Shown: positions 61,748 through 64,000 of the stretch, piece by piece
How the letters are laid out: each line of letters opens with the position of its first letter
How positions within the stretch are numbered: the first letter of the stretch is position 1
Source of the DNA: Terriglobus sp. TAA 43
GTDB lineage: Bacteria; Acidobacteriota; Terriglobia; Terriglobales; Acidobacteriaceae
Direction: 5' to 3'
Assembly: GCF_000800015.1 (NCBI RefSeq)
Contig: NZ_JUGR01000002.1
Span: forward strand, 186,001 to 250,000
Length of the DNA stretch: 64,000 bases
Notes under the pieces: model-generated
What the model was told of the DNA's origin: nothing
The model's input: only the letters and a program-made list of their open reading frames with translations
Databases searched by the model: none
Program-made: the position numbers and the translations under genes

Positions 61748-64000
61748 GACTGTCTCCCCTCTTCCCCAGCAATGTTCGCGCGTAGCGTTACGGTTGTCCC
61801 TTGGCCAACTTCGCTTTCGATAAGGAGTTTCGCTCCTATAGCCGCTGCTCGTTCGCGCATGCCGCTTACACCAAAATGCCCTTGCAGGAATGCCTGTTGC
61901 TCATCGACGCTGAAACCACAGCCCTGATCTCTGACAGTCATCATCAGGATATTCGTCCCGAAATGCAATTGAACGTGTGCGGTTTCGACACCAGAATGCC
62001 GTTGGATGTTCGACAGCGCCTCCTGCGCGATGCGTAAGACTTCCTCTTCAACACGAGCAGGAAGTTGGCGATAGGCACCACCCACCTGAAGCTTGATAGC
62101 GAGGGACGGCCCCGAATATCGATCGACCAGCGCAGCCAGACGTGTCGGCAAACTATCCTTGCTGCTGATTGCGCGTAAATCCCAGATGCTTCGCCGTGCT
62201 TCTGCAAGCCCCTCCATCACGAGTTTCCGGGTTGACTGTACCTGCCGCTGAGCAGACTCAGCTTCTCCGCCTGCAAGGAACTGCGAAGCGAGGTCAAGCT
62301 GCAGTGCGATACCGACAAAATCCTGCGCCAGGGTGTCGTGTATTTCACGGGCGATCCGGTTGCGTTCACCCAGCACAACCTCGAACTCCCGCCGTAGTCT
62401 TCGAAGCCTTAGCCGGTACAGTGCAACGGCGGCGGCCGTGGCGAGCAGAAAGGCCGAAAGTATGAACCACCATCGCCTGTACGCAGGTGGCGTGACACGG
62501 AACGCTAGTGCCGCTGGCGGCTGGAGCCATGTGCCATCACTGGCCCTGGCTTCCACGTAAAACGTATACATCCGTGGTGGCAGATTGGTGTAGGTTGCTG
62601 TTCGTCGCGTGCCAGCGACCGTCCAGTCCCGATCAAATCCGTCGAGCCGATAGCGATACTCGACACGGAGCGCGGAAGCAAGACTTAGTCCCGCATATTC
62701 AATGTCGACACGCGAATCGCCAGGGCCGAGGGTTAACGGACCGCGTTGCAGACTCTGCTCGGTGCCGTCCACCAACATCCGGTCGATGACGACAGGGAAC
62801 GATTGAGTGACTGGAATGGGTTGGCCTGAGGCGATTGCCGCGCCTTTCTGCGTTGCCGACCAGACCTCCCCATCCTGCATCTGCCAAAGTAACGGTGATC
62901 CGCCTGCGACAATTTCCGAGTCTGGGAGACCGTCCGCCTTGGTGTACCGCTGCAGCGGCAGAACACAGCGCTCCCCTTTGTCAATGCAGCTGTTCAGGTC
63001 TGCAACGGCAACACGCAATAGAGAGTGTTCGCCACGTATCCACATAAACCCTGCCCGATCGGCAAGCAAAGCTGAGATCTTGCCCACGAGCAACGATGAG
63101 CTTCGGACGGTTGAGATGTGGTTGTCCTTCACGCGGCTTATGGTTCCATCAGTGGTACCTGCCCACACGGTTCCAGCGGGCGACTCTGCAAGCGCTGACA
63201 CAAGCGGAGATCGTAAGCCGTCTTTGGTCGTGTAGGTGACCAATCGACCATCTGAAGTCAGCTTTGAAAGACCGCCGGAGGTGCCTACCCATAAGTCACC
63301 ACTGCTTGCAGAGAGCAATGATCCAATCAGGTCTGCCCCTAATCCGTCAGCACTCGTAAAGACCTTTGCGTTGGTTCCCTTCAGGCGGATGAGGCCTTTG
63401 CGCGTGCCAACCCAGATGGCTCCATCCGATCCCGCTGTTAAGGCGCGGATGTAGTCATCCGGTAGCATGTCCGCCGATGTGAAACGCTGTACCTTGCCGG
63501 TGGAATCAATGTGATTCAACCCATCCGGAGTTCCCGCCCAGACATCACCGTAGCGCCCCGGCGCCAGCGCAAGAATGAAGCGGCTGGTGAGAGCGTCCGC
63601 GCGAACCGGATTTTCAACCCGTCCATCACGGATACGCCGAAGACCATCGTTCCGGGTCCCTACCCATATATCTCCATCGCTTCCCTGAACAATGGATGTC
63701 AGCGTCTGGTCGGCAAGTCCCGCGGCCTCACGAAAAACTTCGGCGTGCAGCAGATGCAGGCCTGTGGACTCTGTCCCAGTCCAGTAGTTCCCTTCGCGAT
63801 CCTGGTAGGTTTGCAGAACCGAGTTTCCACGTAGTGCCGCAATACTTTCCGTGTGATCTCCTCCATGCCTGATGACGGCGAGACCATCGTTGGTGCCTAC
63901 CCATGCATTGCCCTGACGATCCACAAAGAGGGACACAACGCGTGTACCCGGTAGGCCCGTTGATATGGTCCATTCGCGAGTCGCCGTAGGCTTCGTCACC
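61744..64000 (-). CDS. Propeller-sensor histidine kinase (partial, N-terminus outside window)
   Basis: The frame runs to the right edge with no start visible; about 751 residues are in the window. Reg_prop blades fill the first part (SLFVDRQGNAWVGTNDGL, then GSDGDIWVGTRNDGL and others). Then come a Y_Y_Y domain (RVEYRYRLDGFDRDWTVAG), a membrane span (WFILSAFLLATAAAVALY), HisKA_3 (RIAREIHDTLAQDFVGI, phosphorylated His) and HATPase (NIQRHSGVETAHV, RDQGCGFSV). Same type as the kinase at 34347-37367. Its 3' end overlaps the regulator gene, so both are made together. A ligand outside the cell is expected. Confidence 0.93.
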   Translation of the reverse strand, partial: VTKPTATREWTISTGLPGTRVVSLFVDRQGNAWVGTNDGLAVIRHGGDHTESIAALRGNSVLQTYQDREGNYWTGTESTGLHLLHAEVFREAAGLADQTLTSIVQGSDGDIWVGTRNDGLRRIRDGRVENPVRADALTSRFILALAPGRYGDVWAGTPDGLNHIDSTGKVQRFTSADMLPDDYIRALTAGSDGAIWVGTRKGLIRLKGTNAKVFTSADGLGADLIGSLLSASSGDLWVGTSGGLSKLTSDGRLVTYTTKDGLRSPLVSALAESPAGTVWAGTTDGTISRVKDNHISTVRSSSLLVGKISALLADRAGFMWIRGEHSLLRVAVADLNSCIDKGERCVLPLQRYTKADGLPDSEIVAGGSPLLWQMQDGEVWSATQKGAAIASGQPIPVTQSFPVVIDRMLVDGTEQSLQRGPLTLGPGDSRVDIEYAGLSLASALRVEYRYRLDGFDRDWTVAGTRRTATYTNLPPRMYTFYVEARASDGTWLQPPAALAFRVTPPAYRRWWFILSAFLLATAAAVALYRLRLRRLRREFEVVLGERNRIAREIHDTLAQDFVGIALQLDLASQFLAGGEAESAQRQVQSTRKLVMEGLAEARRSIWDLRAISSKDSLPTRLAALVDRYSGPSLAIKLQVGGAYRQLPARVEEEVLRIAQEALSNIQRHSGVETAHVQLHFGTNILMMTVRDQGCGFSVDEQQAFLQGHFGVSGMRERAAAIGAKLLIESEVGQGTTVTLRANIAGEEGRQS

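Noticed and set aside
1-64000. CRISPR arrays, insertion sequences, rRNA genes, prophage modules
   Set aside because: No regularly spaced repeats, transposase motifs, rRNA or phage structural genes were seen on reading; only one possible integrase remnant at 17750-17932.

Overview
The window looks like chromosomal DNA of a soil acidobacterium, most likely order Terriglobales (Terriglobus/Granulicella-like). This is a judgement from gene content: a very large Oar-type TonB receptor with a carboxypeptidase-regulatory N-terminus, ASPIC/UnbV (CRTAC1-like) proteins, a PSD1/DUF1501 pair, quinoprotein plus diheme cytochrome c, many Tat-exported proteins, and giant propeller/Y_Y_Y sensor kinases with NarL regulators. 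No rRNA, CRISPR array, complete mobile element or replication origin was seen. One tRNA was found.

Layout. 0-6.9 kb (minus): an envelope redox operon: two secreted redoxin-thioredoxin fusions, a DsbD-alpha-like protein, a PSD1 cytochrome lipoprotein, and a DUF1501 protein cut by the left edge. 7-11.3 kb (plus): MarC, then a tightly coupled ECF sigma, membrane anti-sigma and two exported HEAT-repeat proteins, ending at an 18-bp terminator hairpin shared with the convergent SurA-like chaperone. 11.3-17.6 kb: SurA-like PPIase, S41 protease, a two-domain cyclophilin and a FUSC-family membrane protein whose 3' end is antisense to tRNA-Gly(CCC).

17.6-42 kb looks accessory. It has mixed orientation, looser spacing and apparently lower GC, and begins with an apparent integrase N-terminal remnant beside the tRNA. 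It holds three alpha/beta hydrolases, DinB, AraC, DUF302, a DUF417/ECF sigma/zinc anti-sigma/oxalate decarboxylase cluster, a Tat carboxylesterase with a GH51 arabinofuranosidase, an aldo-keto reductase/SRPBCC/formate dehydrogenase cluster, a propeller kinase with a NarL regulator, an atypical FixJ-like regulator, and an MFS transporter flanked by two AhpD-like paralogues.

42-64 kb is exported catabolism and sensing. It contains a GH27 alpha-galactosidase, a four-gene minus operon (Tat sulfatase-like protein, unknown protein, diheme cytochrome c, quinoprotein), the Oar-type receptor with a good sigma-70-like promoter, two Tat-exported FG-GAP/ASPIC proteins (one fused to redoxin and TPR), a secreted carboxypeptidase-regulatory/TPR protein, and a second NarL regulator/propeller kinase pair cut by the right edge.

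Links between genes: oxalate decarboxylase and formate dehydrogenase together would turn oxalate into CO2 and reducing power. The dehydrogenase carries Gln where NAD+ enzymes carry the cofactor-selecting Asp, so NADPH is the predicted product. The minus-strand redox operon and the quinoprotein/cytochrome operon both point to electron transfer outside the cytoplasm. The most novel-looking units are the ECF/HEAT operon, the redoxin pair with one dead thioredoxin domain, the quinoprotein operon with its unknown partner, and the 1300-residue ASPIC-redoxin-TPR fusion.
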